Source of the DNA: Trileptium ribeirensis
Taxonomy: Eukaryota; Nematoda; Enoplea; Enoplida; Thoracostomopsidae
Assembly: GCA_030248225.1 (NCBI GenBank)
Contig: JASANE010028221.1
Location: 1 to 64,000 of the forward strand
Length of the DNA stretch: 64,000 nucleotides
Direction: 5' to 3'
Below are positions 36,080 through 47,775 of the stretch, in pieces. How positions within the stretch are numbered: position 1 is the first letter of the stretch; every line of letters starts with the position of its first letter. The notes beneath the pieces were generated by a model that saw nothing but the letters and a program-made list of their open reading frames with translations, was not told the origin of the DNA and made no database searches. Position numbers and translations under genes: made by a program.

Positions 36080-36243
36080 TGATTCACGGAATAATGCGCC
36101 CATCTACTCTAAAAATTTTGTTACATACAACATGTCGTACGTAGGTGTGTTACATACGACATGTTGTATGTAATTGCAGATTCACAGAGTGATGCGCCCA
36201 TCTACTCGAAAACTTGTTACTTACGACATGTTGTATGTAACCT
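36080..36243. repeat. Duplicated block with three 24-bp near-palindromes
   Basis: GATTCACRGARTRATGCGCC followed by ATCTACTC occurs at about 36079 and 36178. Near-palindromes of the form TTACATACGACATGTTGTATGTAA split across 36121-36144, 36150-36173 and 36217-36240. It lies just downstream of the decayed pogo/Tigger frame and may include its terminal region. Confidence 0.65.
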
Positions 36244-36357
36244 AGAATAACGGTGCTTAACAGTGAACAAGAACTCAAGCAAGTGATATCGTTGGCTGTT
36301 AAATCAGGATTTTCTTTAACCAAAGCGATTTTGTGCAAAACTTCCCGCTGCGCTGCA

Positions 36358-37110
36358 TCACCCTACAACCATAGTTGCTGGTCCCCTTTCTCCCAGAGTC
36401 AAACTTGGCACATCCTTCACCCCCGTTTCGGCTACATATAACTGCGCATTTACAACAGACTGTATCCCTGTTTCATCAACGTTGAACAGATGATGAGGCT
36501 TATTAAGGGCATTTGCTTCATATAAAATTTGGTGTACTTCTTGAAACCATCCATCAACGTTGTCAATTGTAAGGCCAATTGCTCTGGCACGCGATATGTT
36601 GTGAGCACGCCGAAGTGAGAGACCCATTCGTTTTTTAATTCATGCCAAGCCTTTTTGAAATTGTTGGAATCTCGTTATTTTGCTGAAATCGAAAGCCGTC
36701 GCGCGTGACGCCATCATTAATATCCCAACGGCTTGGCTGAACCTCATTCGCATAGCTCGACAGCATGGCAAGCGCTTCATCGTCACTGAGTTGACTCATA
36801 AGGACTCCCGCGACTACACGAAGCTGGCAAAGCAAATGTTCGGTAAGACCCGGCCCTCCATCCCTTATTTGGAAACCAAACACATCAGATTCACGAAGCA
36901 GCGCTGGAACATAATTGAGCATCGCCAAAGTTTTAACTCGGCTGTGGAATTCAAAACCTACGATCTTGTAGCCCATACATCAAAGACGCTTGTTCAGCAA
37001 CGCAACCTAGAAGTGACGTCGGCATACAGCGATTTCTTCCGATTTCCAAAGCGAAAAAAAGCTACTTCCTCTAGCTATGTCGCAACAACATTTCAATTGA
37101 CTATATGACG
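36358..37110 (-). pseudogene. pogo/Tigger-type (DDE_1) transposase remnant
   Basis: Reading minus from about 37110: a broken segment with ALLRESDVFGFQIRDGG and GLTEHLLCQL (the start of the CENP-B-like DNA-binding part), a frameshift around 36640, then LSLRRAHNISRARAIGLT and HHLFNVDETGIQSVV, with TLGERGPATMV at the end. LSLR...SRA, FNVDETG and GERG are the signatures of this family; the aspartate in FNVDE is the first catalytic residue. The rest of the catalytic domain is missing downstream. The enzyme would cut and paste DNA at TA targets. Clearly dead. Confidence 0.75.
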
Positions 37111-37849
37111 TATTACGAACGCCTACCGTAGTTGGAAACCGAACGCGTCCATGTGAGGGAAGATTGCCGAGAAGAAAGTACTTGGCAGCGCTGATGAGAT
37201 TGACGTACCAAGCGACGCGGAGAACATTGAAGACGACGAAATGTTCGCTGAATTGATGAGTCGTCAAGGAACCTAGACGGATTTATGACTAGGCAGGGAA
37301 AACACGTTGTATCAATGGTACGTTGATTTTCATGCATAAACGTGTGCATTATGTCGTTAACTTTTAGGAATATAATACTAGAATAGGCCGCTCCTGAGGG
37401 CGCATATACACGTAAACTGGGATTGCAACAATTTTGTGGTTCGTCCCAAAAGGCGTATGCGAATCATATTAGCTATGTAGCCCATAACTACGATTTTGTC
37501 AGTCGGAGAATGGACCCAAAATGGGACATAATATTTAACTTTTTGAGGTATTCCGAAAACAATAAACTATCGGTATATATCTATGGGAACACGAATTCGA
37601 GGCGTTTAACGACCTAAAAAATTTTCAATCTGAAATATCTCAAAATGTCAAAAATTTATATACGCCTTTTGGTGTGGACCACGACGCCTGAATTAATGTG
37701 TATTTCGTACATTGTTAAGCAAGACTAAACATAAATATAAATCGTTTGGCAGTGAGGCTGGTTCGCTGCCCAGTACGCTGTTTAAGACGCCAGGTTACTT
37801 TAACCGTTCAAGCTTGAATACATTTGTGTATCACTCACTTTGATAAACT
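37111..37849. other. Flank of the pogo/Tigger remnant
   Basis: Minus-strand frames to 37349 may hold the decayed N-terminus of the transposase; the rest shows nothing recognisable. Confidence 0.35.
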
Positions 37850-37924
37850 CACGCCGGCATCAGAGATCGAACCCAGGTTGCATGATTGAAAATTTCGTAT
37901 GCAAACTATTGAGCTATGAAGGTG
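37850..37924 (-). repeat. Putative tRNA-derived SINE head
   Basis: On the minus strand, TAGCTCAATAGTTTGC (37901-37916) resembles a pol III A box and GGTTCGATCTC (37863-37873) a B box, spaced 43 bp start to start, as in tRNAs. CCTGGGTTCGATCTCTG forms a T-arm-like stem-loop region. The acceptor stem does not pair, so it is not a working tRNA; a SINE head or tRNA pseudogene fits better. Confidence 0.45.
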
Positions 37925-38734
37925 TTACTCGGTTCCTCAAGGAACTTCGAAAAGCAAACGAATAAGAACGCACTTCCAAATATACGCAACATGACAAACC
38001 CAGTTAACACAACACTTGACAATGCGCGTTAGGGCAATTTGAAACCAGGGGACACTAAAGCGTTAAGAAAAGTTGCAAAAAGTTTGTACTGCTAGTTAAA
38101 TCATCGGTATTTTTCAGGAAAGCAACGTTTTGGCTTGAAAACATTTACTTTGCGAAGGAGCCTGCATCAGAATCAGAATGTCGGAATCCCAATACCCAGG
38201 ACCGAAAATTTTGCTTGAAAACCAGAATCGGATCAAAGTACCGGGATTCCGCGGGATCGGGATTAGCGATCGCGTATGATAATTACTCTAAACGCGTTCC
38301 AATAACACTATAAATTGATATTCAATAACACTATAATGAAAAATTATTTTATGGCAGATGCGAGATCAATGCATAGTAACTTCAGCCTTTTCCATCAAAC
38401 ATCGTCAGTTACTCTTGTACTTCCTTGCTCATCTCCTGCATTTGCTCCGGCACCACGTTAGATTTAGAACGCTGTTGACCAAAGCGGTAGGTTACGGTTT
38501 TGAGAGGACAACCACCGAAATGCTCTAACAACCTAGAGCCAAATAATGTACTAAAACTATTGATGTATCCGTCAGAAGAAAACGATGCTCTCCGATTGTT
38601 AGTTCACTGCTCTCTCGATCTCCGATCGTTACTCCAAAACATGTTATAATCTACTCGCTCTCTCGAAACGCGACAGTTATGCCTGGCGCGTACTATCAGC
38701 TGGTCAAGTTGTTCGGCTAAGACTTGTTCGCTAA

Positions 38735-39003
38735 TACAGAACCTGTCTGAAATGACTGTTACTTTTCGAATGAACAAACTTCGAGCGAACCTCGAACACA
38801 GCTTTTCTCGAACTCGTTTCCAACAACATATCGTGATCCTACATTAACAGTGATGTTATTATTTTGATTTTTTGTCCACACGTTCGATTACATTTAATGC
38901 ATACATACAATCGAACACGTTAAACCGTTATTATGCCGAACACATTCGAACAAGTATCGAACAAATCTCGAACGAAAGGCAGCCATTTTTGGCAGGGACA
39001 GTA
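38735..39003. mobile_element. TA-flanked MITE (CAGTAC family), 269 bp, split from its right flank by hAT
   Basis: Left end TACAGAACCTGTCTGAAATG and right end (inverted) TACTGTCCCTGCCAAAAATG match the termini of a family seen again at 50220, 58852 and 62849. TA at both ends suggests a Tc1/mariner-type target. The interior is rich in TTCGA/TCGAA. The hAT target duplication (39001-39008) overlaps its last three bases, so the hAT element landed on this MITE. Confidence 0.65.
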
Positions 39004-39008
39004 TGTCA

Positions 39009-41837
39009 CAAAGGCGGATATAAGGGGGGGGGCGGTCGGGCGGCCGCCCCCCATTGAGACTCAACGCTTAGAACAAAAATTTAAGGTGCGACACAGGCGA
39101 GACAAAAACAATGTAGTGTGTTATGTGCGGTAGTTGTGATCTTGCCACTTGGGGCGCTTCTGTATATTTTATATTTATTACCTTTAGCAGTTGGAATATA
39201 TAATTTACTATAGCTAACAATGAAGCGAAATAATAAATCCATAGCTTCATATTTTGCGCCAATTGCTAAAACTGTTCGAGCGAATGACTCCATTCCTGTT
39301 ACGTCACCTCCGTCTACATCTAGCGCGGCTTCGGTTGACACCATCGACTCACCCCCTGCTGCAGATTTAATACTACAACCACCAACTCCAGCATATCAGC
39401 CTGCGAAATACGATATAGGGCTGGCGGTTGGGAGGCACTTGGATGATTCAGAGCGACGCACGTTTCTGAATGATACATGGACCCCTCCCGACAGTTACAA
39501 CTGGCCTTACAAGATTCGTGTGAGCCATGGCAAACAAGAGAAACGCTATCTCCCAACCACCTATCACAAACGTCGTGGCTCGCATATTCCGCAGTCAAAG
39601 AGGGACTGTTCTGTAAATGGCGCGTTCTGTTTGGCAAGAGGTCCGGCGGCATTGGGAGTCAAGCATTGAAACAGTTGGTAACTGAACCGTGCCGTGACTA
39701 TGCTAGGCTTCTTGGTAAAGACGGCTATGTATATGCTCACGAGAGGACCCAGTATCATGCATTCAGCGCAGTTCAGGCCGAAAACTTTAGCAAAACGCCT
39801 CACACAGAGTTCGTCGATGTCCTAATGAACAGGGAAAGGCAGAAGCAGATTGAACAAAACCGGGCATTCCTGAAGCCTATTATTCGCACTGTCATCCTTT
39901 TGGGTCGTCAGGGGCTTGCCTTCCAAGGTCATCGCGATACTGCTCAATTAAGTCCAGACGAGCCTTTTGCTACTGGTGAACGTATGGGTAACTTCAATGC
40001 CGTTCTGCTATATAGGGCTGAGATTGCTGAAATCCTGAAACAGCATCTTTTGAAAACGTCGGAGCGTAAGAAGTATATCAGAAAGACAACCCAGAATGAG
40101 CTTATTGAACTTTGCGGAAATCAGATTGTGTCCCGCATCGTTTCTGAGGTTAAGGCCTCAAAGTTCTTCTCAGTAATTGCCGACGAGACCAGCGATACAT
40201 CGAGAAAAGAACAGTTGAGCATATGTGTTAGATACGTGCATGGTAATGTTCTACACGAGGAATTCCTGCGTTTCTACCACTTATCTGAGCTGAGTGGGGA
40301 GGCTATTGGGGAAGCCTTGGTGCAGCAATTGGGTAATCTTGGGCTGAATCTTGACTACTTAGTAGGTCAGGGTTACGACAGCGCAGCCGCTATGAGTGGT
40401 CGATTAAGAGGGGTACAGGCTAGGATATGCGAGCGGTATCCGCATGCTCTGTATATGCATTGCACCTCACACTGCCTCAATCTCGCGCTGATGAAGGCGT
40501 CGGATGTTAAACCGGTCCGAAATGCATTTGGCACAATCAGTGAAATCGTCAACTTTTTCCACTTCTCCGCCAAGCGTTCCCAAGAGCTATCCAACATCAT
40601 CGACGTGATGGTGGTGGAAGGCGTGTTGCCTGATACCAAGGCCAGGACTTTGAAGACGCTATGCCAAACCCGGTGGGTCGAGAAGCATGACGCGGTTTTG
40701 TCATTTTACACTTTTTACAGGGCAGTTAAGGAATGCTTGGACGGCATTGTTCATTGGGATGACACAAATGTTTCGGCTAAAGCTTATCAGATGCGTGCCG
40801 CTATTTCTTCAGCACCTTTCAATGTTTCGCTTTCAGTGATGAACCAGGTGATGGCTCTTACACTTCCCTTGTCAAAAGTTGTTCAGGCAGTCAACCTGGA
40901 CCTGGTGAAATGTGTGGAGGACGTCAAAATAACGATGGAACAGTTGTAGGAATGGCGCACTGATGCCGCGTCTTCCTTTTCACCAATTTATAAAGATGCT
41001 GCGGCGATTAATGAGGCAGAGCTGGCAGTTCCCTGTACAACAGGGAGCCAGGGGAATAGGGAGAATGTCGTTGCTACAGGGCCAGAGGAGCACTACCGAG
41101 TGACTATTTGGATCCCGGTCCTTGATAATCTTATTCAGCAGTTCAGCGACCGTTTTGCTGTACATCAAGCCCGGGTCATGCAGTTGTCGTATCTAATACC
41201 GCGATTTCTCCAAGACCACACATTTGGCGATGTAGCTTCAGCGGTGGAATTTTACGAGCAATTTGTTGATCCATCAGAAACTGCTATCGCCCGTCAATAT
41301 GACCGCTGGGTTAGAAAGTGGTCAGAAGTTCGACCAGATGATCGTCCTGGTAATGCATTAGAGTCCCACGCTGCGTGCGACCCAATGTTTTTTCCTGACA
41401 TTGCGATACTTCTGCAGATTTTCGCCACCGTGCCTGTGACTTCCGCCACCGCAGAGCGAAGCTTTTCTGTTCTCAAGAGGGTCAAGTCACTGCTGCGCAG
41501 CACTATGTCTGAAGAACGCTTGAATGGGCTTGTTCTCATGGCAATTCACAACGACGTGGACATTAACATCGAAGAAGTCGTGGATCAGTTTTCGGCCAAG
41601 AATCGTATCGTTGAATTTGCGTAAAGATAAACAATAAGGTATATAACTGAATTGAACATTGTACATTTATTCTTTAAATGATGTTTTGTCGATACAGTTC
41701 CGCAACTAAAGACCGATGCCCAGCCGTAGTAGCAGATAACGTGCAAACAAACTACTTCAAGTTTAGGGCAACATGAAAACATGCTACAAGTCATAGTGGT
41801 ACCGCCCCCCCGTGGGAAAAATCTATATCCGCAACTG
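39009..41837 (+). mobile_element. Near-complete hAT transposon with 8-bp target duplication
   Basis: Termini CAAAGGCGGATATA (left) and, inverted, CAGTTGCGGATATA (right), both followed inward by a G-run and GCGGT. The identical octamer GTATGTCA sits outside both ends (39001-39008 and 41838-41845), a perfect 8-bp duplication as made by hAT transposases. The element is 2829 bp with one gene. A perfect duplication and an almost open gene indicate a fairly recent insertion. Confidence 0.93.
39220..41624 (+). pseudogene. hAT transposase (ZMYM1/DUF4371-like), one frameshift and one stop
   Basis: Starts at ATG 39220 with MKRNNKSIASYF, typical of this subfamily. A Pro/Ser-rich N-terminus leads to a TTF-type finger region (SWLAYSAVKEGLFCKWRVLF), where the usual second Cys is Arg. 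The RNase-H-like core follows: FFSVIADETSDTS (first Asp), GQGYDSAAAMSG (second Asp), the MHCTSHCLNL Cys/His motif, CQTRWVEKHDAV, and the C-terminal ATAERSFSVLKRVKS with LNGLVLMAIHND (catalytic Glu and hAT dimerisation). Two lesions: a frameshift near 39560-39590 before the finger and a TAG at 40947-40949 after MEQL, beyond which the same frame is open to TAA at 41622. It would catalyse cut-and-paste transposition. Few changes separate it from an open gene; either could also be a sequencing error. Confidence 0.92.
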
Positions 41838-41845
41838 GTATGTCA

Positions 41846-42504
41846 CCTAATAGCAATGATAGCTCCGGCAACATTAACTGGTGCGATTAAATTTCTAAAA
41901 CATTATAATTGCTGTACTGTATTCATGTGCGTCCAATACTAATCAAGAAGACAATGCTGCTATGTTCCGCCCACAGCGCTTTATCGATCTATAAATTGCG
42001 TTTATAAGGAAACGTTAAATAGTTTTTGTTCAAATTTTAACACAGCTTTATTTTTTATTGCTCGGGCGCTGCTTGAATCTGCTCAATATTATTCTAGTCT
42101 TGGCTGCTGATTTCAATCGCTAGATGACGTAATAAAAAGTGTTGCATGTAGTGTTGATGTATTACATTATGTATTCTATAATATTGGAAAATACTTATTT
42201 GCAGGGTAAAGGCTTGTAATAAATGAATGTGTAATAAAGTTATACAAGTTAAATTTTATTGCATTAATAATAATTATTCTCAATTCCGTTACTGAAGTAA
42301 ACTGATTCACTTTGTTTGGTGACTCTTAAACGTTCAACTGAACAACATTATAAGCCAGTACACAGCATAGGTGCACTTATGAAGCAGGGGGAATCAGGAA
42401 ATCGTCCTACAGAAAAATTTTTGGTATAGTTGGACTCAGCTCGACAAGCTGAGTTCAATGGTACTCATTATGACCATTTTCATAAAAATTAATTTTTCGA
42501 TGTT
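41846..42504. other. Spacer between hAT and Merlin-like elements
   Basis: No gene. A hairpin ACTCAGCT/AGCTGAGT with 5-base loop lies at 42434-42454, close to the 3' end of the Merlin-like frame and possibly part of its terminus. Confidence 0.4.
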
Positions 42505-43172
42505 TTACTCGGCACCAAGGTACGTTAAAAAATCTAAAAAAATTTTTCTTCCAAATTTCGACCTATAATACACCATACTATGCATTAAACCCGATATCTT
42601 CCGGATTTGATGAACCATGGCCCCAAATAGATGAGCAGCAAACTGTTGACGCCATATAAATTCAGCCAGATATCTTTGGAACAATCCATCCGAAACACCC
42701 CTACCGTCTCGAAAAAACACCTTTAGCCGACCCCATAACCCGTCCATATTCCCAGTGTGCAGTTCCGCGTTATTAGGATTATCGAATCGCTTATTATGGT
42801 GATTAAAGCTTTTATGGATGTAGTAGTAGTAGAATGATGGTAGGTTGAATGGTTGCATTGACCATCCGCTCAGGCCGGAAATGGCCCATTGCGAAACCCT
42901 GCATGAATTTAAATTTTCTATGGATGTAAGATTGCGGTCGCGGCAATCTGGCAAACCCATGTTTACATGTAACAAAGCTATCGGTGAGTACGCGACTCCC
43001 TGCGTGATGACATCGATAGTTCTCGCCGGAACCCGGAAAAGTGGATACCTTTGTGTAGCGCGTTCCAGCATTCTTACCACCCAGTCATGTTTCCGACTAG
43101 GTAACCCATGATTATATTTTTGTCGAAAAACATTGACCCGTCAATTTCAATGTCAATACCTGCCCTGCCAGC
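42505..43172 (-). pseudogene. Merlin/ISXO2-like (IS1595-type) transposase, C-terminal part
   Basis: On the minus strand: GIDIEIDGSMFF (first catalytic Asp region), VGNMTGWVVRMLERATQRYP, a decayed central part where the second catalytic Asp is expected, then NPNNAELHTGNMDGLWGRLK and YLAEFIWRQQF. HTxNxxxLW...YLxEFxWR is the diagnostic end of the IS1595/Merlin DDE domain. The canonical IE of the last motif reads MD here. A small TAC expansion gives YYYY. The frame is cut at 43172 by a hAT MITE; the N-terminal part resumes at 44349. Confidence 0.75.
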
Positions 43173-44340
43173 CAGGGAGTAACCGGAATTCCGGTTCCGG
43201 CGAAAATCGTGTTCCGGTTGCGGTTCCGGCAAAGGGCAAAAACCATACCGGAACCGGAATTCGGGTTTAAAAATTTTGTTTGAAATTTTCCACGTTTTTT
43301 GCTTTATCCTGTAATCCAAACATATGTAATATATATCATACAATGATCAAGCTCCAATACAACCAAGCAAAAGAAAAGATTAACTAACCAATTTGCCGTG
43401 TAAAACGTAAGTAGGGCACATAATTTGAGCAGGAATTTTTCATAATAACCTGCAGGAGTTTGTTAAATCAAAGCCAGGTCGATGCTTGTAGCAGCTATTT
43501 TACACATCCAGAAGTTTGTGGGATACGTTTGAATTAAACCGGTACAACTCGGTAACAGAGTATGGTTTACGCACAAGTACTTAGTGTATGCTTGGCTAAC
43601 ATAAATTGCGTCAGGCACCAACCAGTGCGCATGTAAACTTGGTAAATCAGTCTAAATTGAAGTAAACTAACGTTATCTGCAACGCAGCTAGAAACTGATT
43701 CTTGGCAATGAACTGTATTTATTGAAACTGTGCGAGCAGCATCACAATGTGTCTCATTTATAGCATTCTAATTAAAAAGTTATCATCATTATGATCTAAC
43801 TGACGGGCACTGTTTGTCCAACGCTAGCCTAAACAGTGTCTCTGACCACTGATCAGAAAATTACCTTCTATCTATTATTTTCTCTTAGAATCATATAAAC
43901 CAATAATTTTAAGTTTCCTACAGAAGAACATGCAACAAACGTATGTGTAGTAAAGGGAGGCGACTGCAGACAGAGCGAAAGTGTGTATTCTACGCTCCAA
44001 GCTTTGTAAGCATATTCGATTTGACGCAGTATATGCAGTGGTGTATAGTGGAAGGTATATTTGCTTTGGGTGTCCAAAAATCCACATATTTGATCGTTAA
44101 AATTTATTATAAACATTATTAGCTTCCTCAGTCTCTTTAAAGTTTCAGAAAGGCAATAATACCATCGCAAAGCATTAAGTTTAATGTAAAAGTTATTTTT
44201 AATGCATTTTAAATCCACTATACCTTCATTTCGTCCATCATCTGTTTTACGATATATAAATTTCGAAGACCAGGTTCCGGTTCCGGATCCGGTTTAAATG
44301 GACGGTTGCGGTTAGTGGTTCCGGTTCCGGTTATTCCCTG
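43173..44340. mobile_element. Non-autonomous hAT element inserted in the Merlin-like gene, 1168 bp
   Basis: Ends CAGGGAGTAACCGGAATTCC and, inverted, CAGGGAATAACCGGAACCGG. Flanked by a perfect 8-bp duplication CTGCCAGC (43165-43172 and 44341-44348). Both ends run into CCGGAA/TTCCGG simple-repeat blocks (43182-43265 and 44275-44330). No transposase inside. Termini differ from the hAT at 39009, so it belongs to another hAT family. Confidence 0.92.
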
Positions 44341-44348
44341 CTGCCAGC

Positions 44349-44566
44349 ATAAGATCTTACCAATTGTCCTGTTCATAAACCAAAGAAATGTCCCGGCAAT
44401 AATTGCACCAGTCACATACCGCGTGCTCCGAAACACCAACTTCATCCACACCGACCATAATCAGAAGTATTTTACCGAGAGGCAGTTTATGATGAAAAAG
44501 AAAGAATTAATACAAATTATATATTTATTTAGACTGTTTTTACGTCGGAACAACGCCATATTCTAA
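44349..44566 (-). pseudogene. Merlin/ISXO2-like transposase, N-terminal part
   Basis: Continues the split gene on the other side of the MITE. MWMKLVFRSTRY in one frame and CNYCRDISL in another fit the Cys-rich N-terminal finger plus DISLR-type segment of this family, with a frameshift between them. Short and decayed; the context (same strand, adjoining the insertion) carries most of the weight. Confidence 0.5.
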
Positions 44567-46054
44567 ATTGTCTTGACGCACCATATCGCAACTCTTAGCC
44601 AGATAGAAATGGTTCCCACAGTCACATATATAACTATTACTAATTAACCCAGTTTAGTCAAGTATTCAATAGTGTAATCACAATTGTTTACCGTTATTCG
44701 GCAAACGTTAACAACTTTTACATTCAACTATGCAATTTCATGTTGCCGGCGATAACATTATTTGGTGCAATAATATTATATTTTGGTCTACCTCGGGTAG
44801 CCATATTTCAGTTATAATACGTATCTACTGAAAAATAGTAAATCTGAGGCTTAGGCTGAGACTAATCCTAAGCTGTTTTTCCACTAACCATTACGCTCCA
44901 ATGCATCAAACATATCTAACCAAATTTTAAGATATTTAGTTTTCTCTATCATCTCCAATGTCTGACTCCATATATTGTTAACAGGGAACCTATTGAGGTA
45001 TCCTATTCTCTATTTAGATAGGCCATTGCGGTTTCTATAACGTACCTAAATCGGTTCATTCACTCAAAAGTTATGGTCAAAGGTTTAAAAACCAAAACCC
45101 ATATTTTTATTATTTTCGACCCCTGAATTTAGGCCCATTCCTGGATCCCCCTTACGGATATAGAGCCCTGAATCCTTTTCCATTGGAAATAGCGGAAAAA
45201 CAGACCCATGGGGCAGGGGGTAGACGATATTAAGCAAAGCTTTTGGGAAACATTTACCAAAAAAGCCTCTATATATCAAAAAACCCAAAACAAAAGAACA
45301 ATAATTTAGAACCATCAGGAGACTACCCCTGCAAAGGCGTGACCCTGGTCTCCAAGAGAACTCTTTTGGGGTGAGAGATAATTGGGGGTCCAGAGACTAT
45401 GGGGGCTATACCTGAAAAGATGGTGGGACCATTCCCTGATTTCCCCCTGCTTCAGTCTTCCCCCTTTGCTTAGGAGAGGTTATGGGAGGGTAATATAATT
45501 GAAATCAATGCTAGAAAACTATCAATAACAGTGTGAAACGAGTAAAATATAACGGCTTTGCGCACTGCTCTGCGAATCTGTGTATTACATCTTCCGAGTT
45601 CGGATAGAGCCACTTTTACGCGTTTGTAGCACTCAACAGTTCTTCAAGTCTGTCTCTTCGTTCACTGTGGGGCGAACTGAAGTTAATGTGCGTTATTGCT
45701 CAGAGAACAATCGTTCAGATTCATAAGTTGTCACCGTTAAAGTGTGCAAAACGGCATTATTATAGTATAGTATATAAAATCGCAGTGATTATAATTATAA
45801 TGTAAGTTTGCTAGCAGTTTTTCTATAAATAATGGTATATCTAGTTGTAAATAATCTTGATACCTGGCAGATCTGCAAGGGTCTCCCCACCCCCCGCACC
45901 GGCATATTACATACTGTACGCCCATATACAAAAACGACTTGCAGAGATATCTGTAACCTATTTCGAGCGATCGTCGCACGTGTGCAGGCTTAAAAGTTTT
46001 CATAATTAATCACTATTTTGCAAAGAGTATTGCTTTCGAATCTACAGCGAAAGT

Positions 46055-46170
46055 GTTCGAGACGTGTTGGAAGAACGAGTTGTACGAGAAATTTTGGAAC
46101 GCATTTTAAATGTGTTCGAGCAATGTTCGAAGTTTGCTCGAAAAGTGTTCGAGAATAAACTTTGTTCGAT
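46055..46170. repeat. TTCGA-rich cluster
   Basis: GTGTTCGAG, AATGTTCGAAG, GCTCGAAAAG, GTGTTCGAG and TTTGTTCGATG follow one another within about 115 bp. The same flavour occurs inside the MITE at 38735-39003, so this may be a remnant of that family's interior. Confidence 0.5.
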
Positions 46171-47689
46171 GTTCGTTAATTCAAAGATAACACTCATTTC
46201 TATACATCAGAGTTTTCGAATTGATTCGACTCCAGTTAATATAATTACATGAAGTAAAACAATATCTGTAATCAAACCGAGCAGATTTAATTCTCCATTT
46301 CCACATCCTATCTACTATGTAGACTTTTTTAAAACATAAGAAACTGTAATTTTGCAGAGGCTATTAAGGGTCTATAATGGCTGTCACATTTGTATTTGGA
46401 GTAGTTTCTGTTCGCGAACAAATTTATCGCCATAAACGAATCGGTTCAATAGCACAAAATCTCAGTTTTGGCGAACAAACCGCCTCTATAATTTAAATTC
46501 GACAAATTTTCGTTCGTGAATATTCTAAAATTTTCCTTGAGATTTAGCAACACATAGTTCTATTTTAATCACATAGCAGTTCGCCCAATTATTAGTTTTT
46601 CTACGAAATTTGATTCACCGTTACGTATCGTACTGGATCTTTTTATGGTTATTAATTTCTTTTAAAATATTCTCATCAGTATAACACATTACAGAATGTT
46701 TATGCAGCAGCCAAATGTCAACGGAATAGTAAAAAATATTGCTTAACAATGACTGCTATTGCAACAACTGCATTCACACAGTCACATCATCATACAGTTG
46801 AATGAACTCGTTTATACCAGCCGACACTCACCAACAGCTACCTTCGCAGTTTTATTGATAAATTGCCTATTTAACATGATATACTAGTCACCAGCAAAAA
46901 TATAAGAGCAAGAAATCGAACGCAACAACATTTTGTTACTAAACGAACGTTACAACGTTTATTTGCGCTCATGTAGATTTGTTCATAAACGAACGCAAAA
47001 AAGTCGGTCACAATGATGACATGATGCGTTCGCATTTACGTGCGTTTGCATACATACGATCTGATGTACGCTTGCGTTTACATTTTTGTCCATCACTCAA
47101 ATTAAACTTTAAGCTTGTGCAATAAAGCCACAACAAAGGTTATCACCGACATAGATGAATAGTTTCGTTTAACGTACACACGTAATATGATCTTATATGC
47201 TCATTGGAGAAAGAGGGGGATATACACCCTAAGGCGTAGGACGCTCCTCGGCGCGAAGCGCCTAACCCCTCGATCATAAGTTGCCTACAACCCGCCCTGA
47301 GGCTCCGCCCCCCCAGGGTGCCCGCGCGTTTTCGATCGCAATTTTCCCGGAGATTCTATGAAAGCCAAAGCTGAGAGACGTACCTTTAACAGTGGAATGC
47401 TATCACGAATGTTTGGCTATAGCTATCGCAGTATCGCTATTACTATGATGCCCTGTTGCACAAAAAACTTACGACAACCCCAAAATGCTTTTTTGAGCAA
47501 AATGGCAAAATGACAGAAAATGTGTGCTGTAATGCAGTTTTGAAAAAAAAGCAAAGTATGTTGGTTGCTATAATGCAAAAATCCTGAAATTGAAAAAATT
47601 GGCATAATGCCATTTTGCAAACAAGCGACGTTATTTGACACAGTCAAGAACAACATTAGGTCAACAGTTGGACACAAAGTCCCGGAGAT

Positions 47690-47775
47690 CGCAAGCAGAA
47701 TTCCCGGATTTTGGCCGTTTTGGTGAGAATTCCCGGAGTTTCCCGGAGATTTTTCAATTTCCCGGATTTTTCCGC
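47690..47775. repeat. Iterated TTCCCGGA motif
   Basis: CCCGGAG or TTCCCGGA occurs five or six times at 47681-47768, followed by a C-run with GC-rich sequence to 47800. An isolated copy is at 47346. Probably part of an unidentified transposon terminus. Confidence 0.6.

Noticed and set aside
37850..37924. Functional tRNA gene
   Set aside because: The acceptor arms do not pair and the anticodon arm is poor.
39320..41539. Antisense frames across the hAT gene
   Set aside because: Shadows of the transposase frame with no family match.
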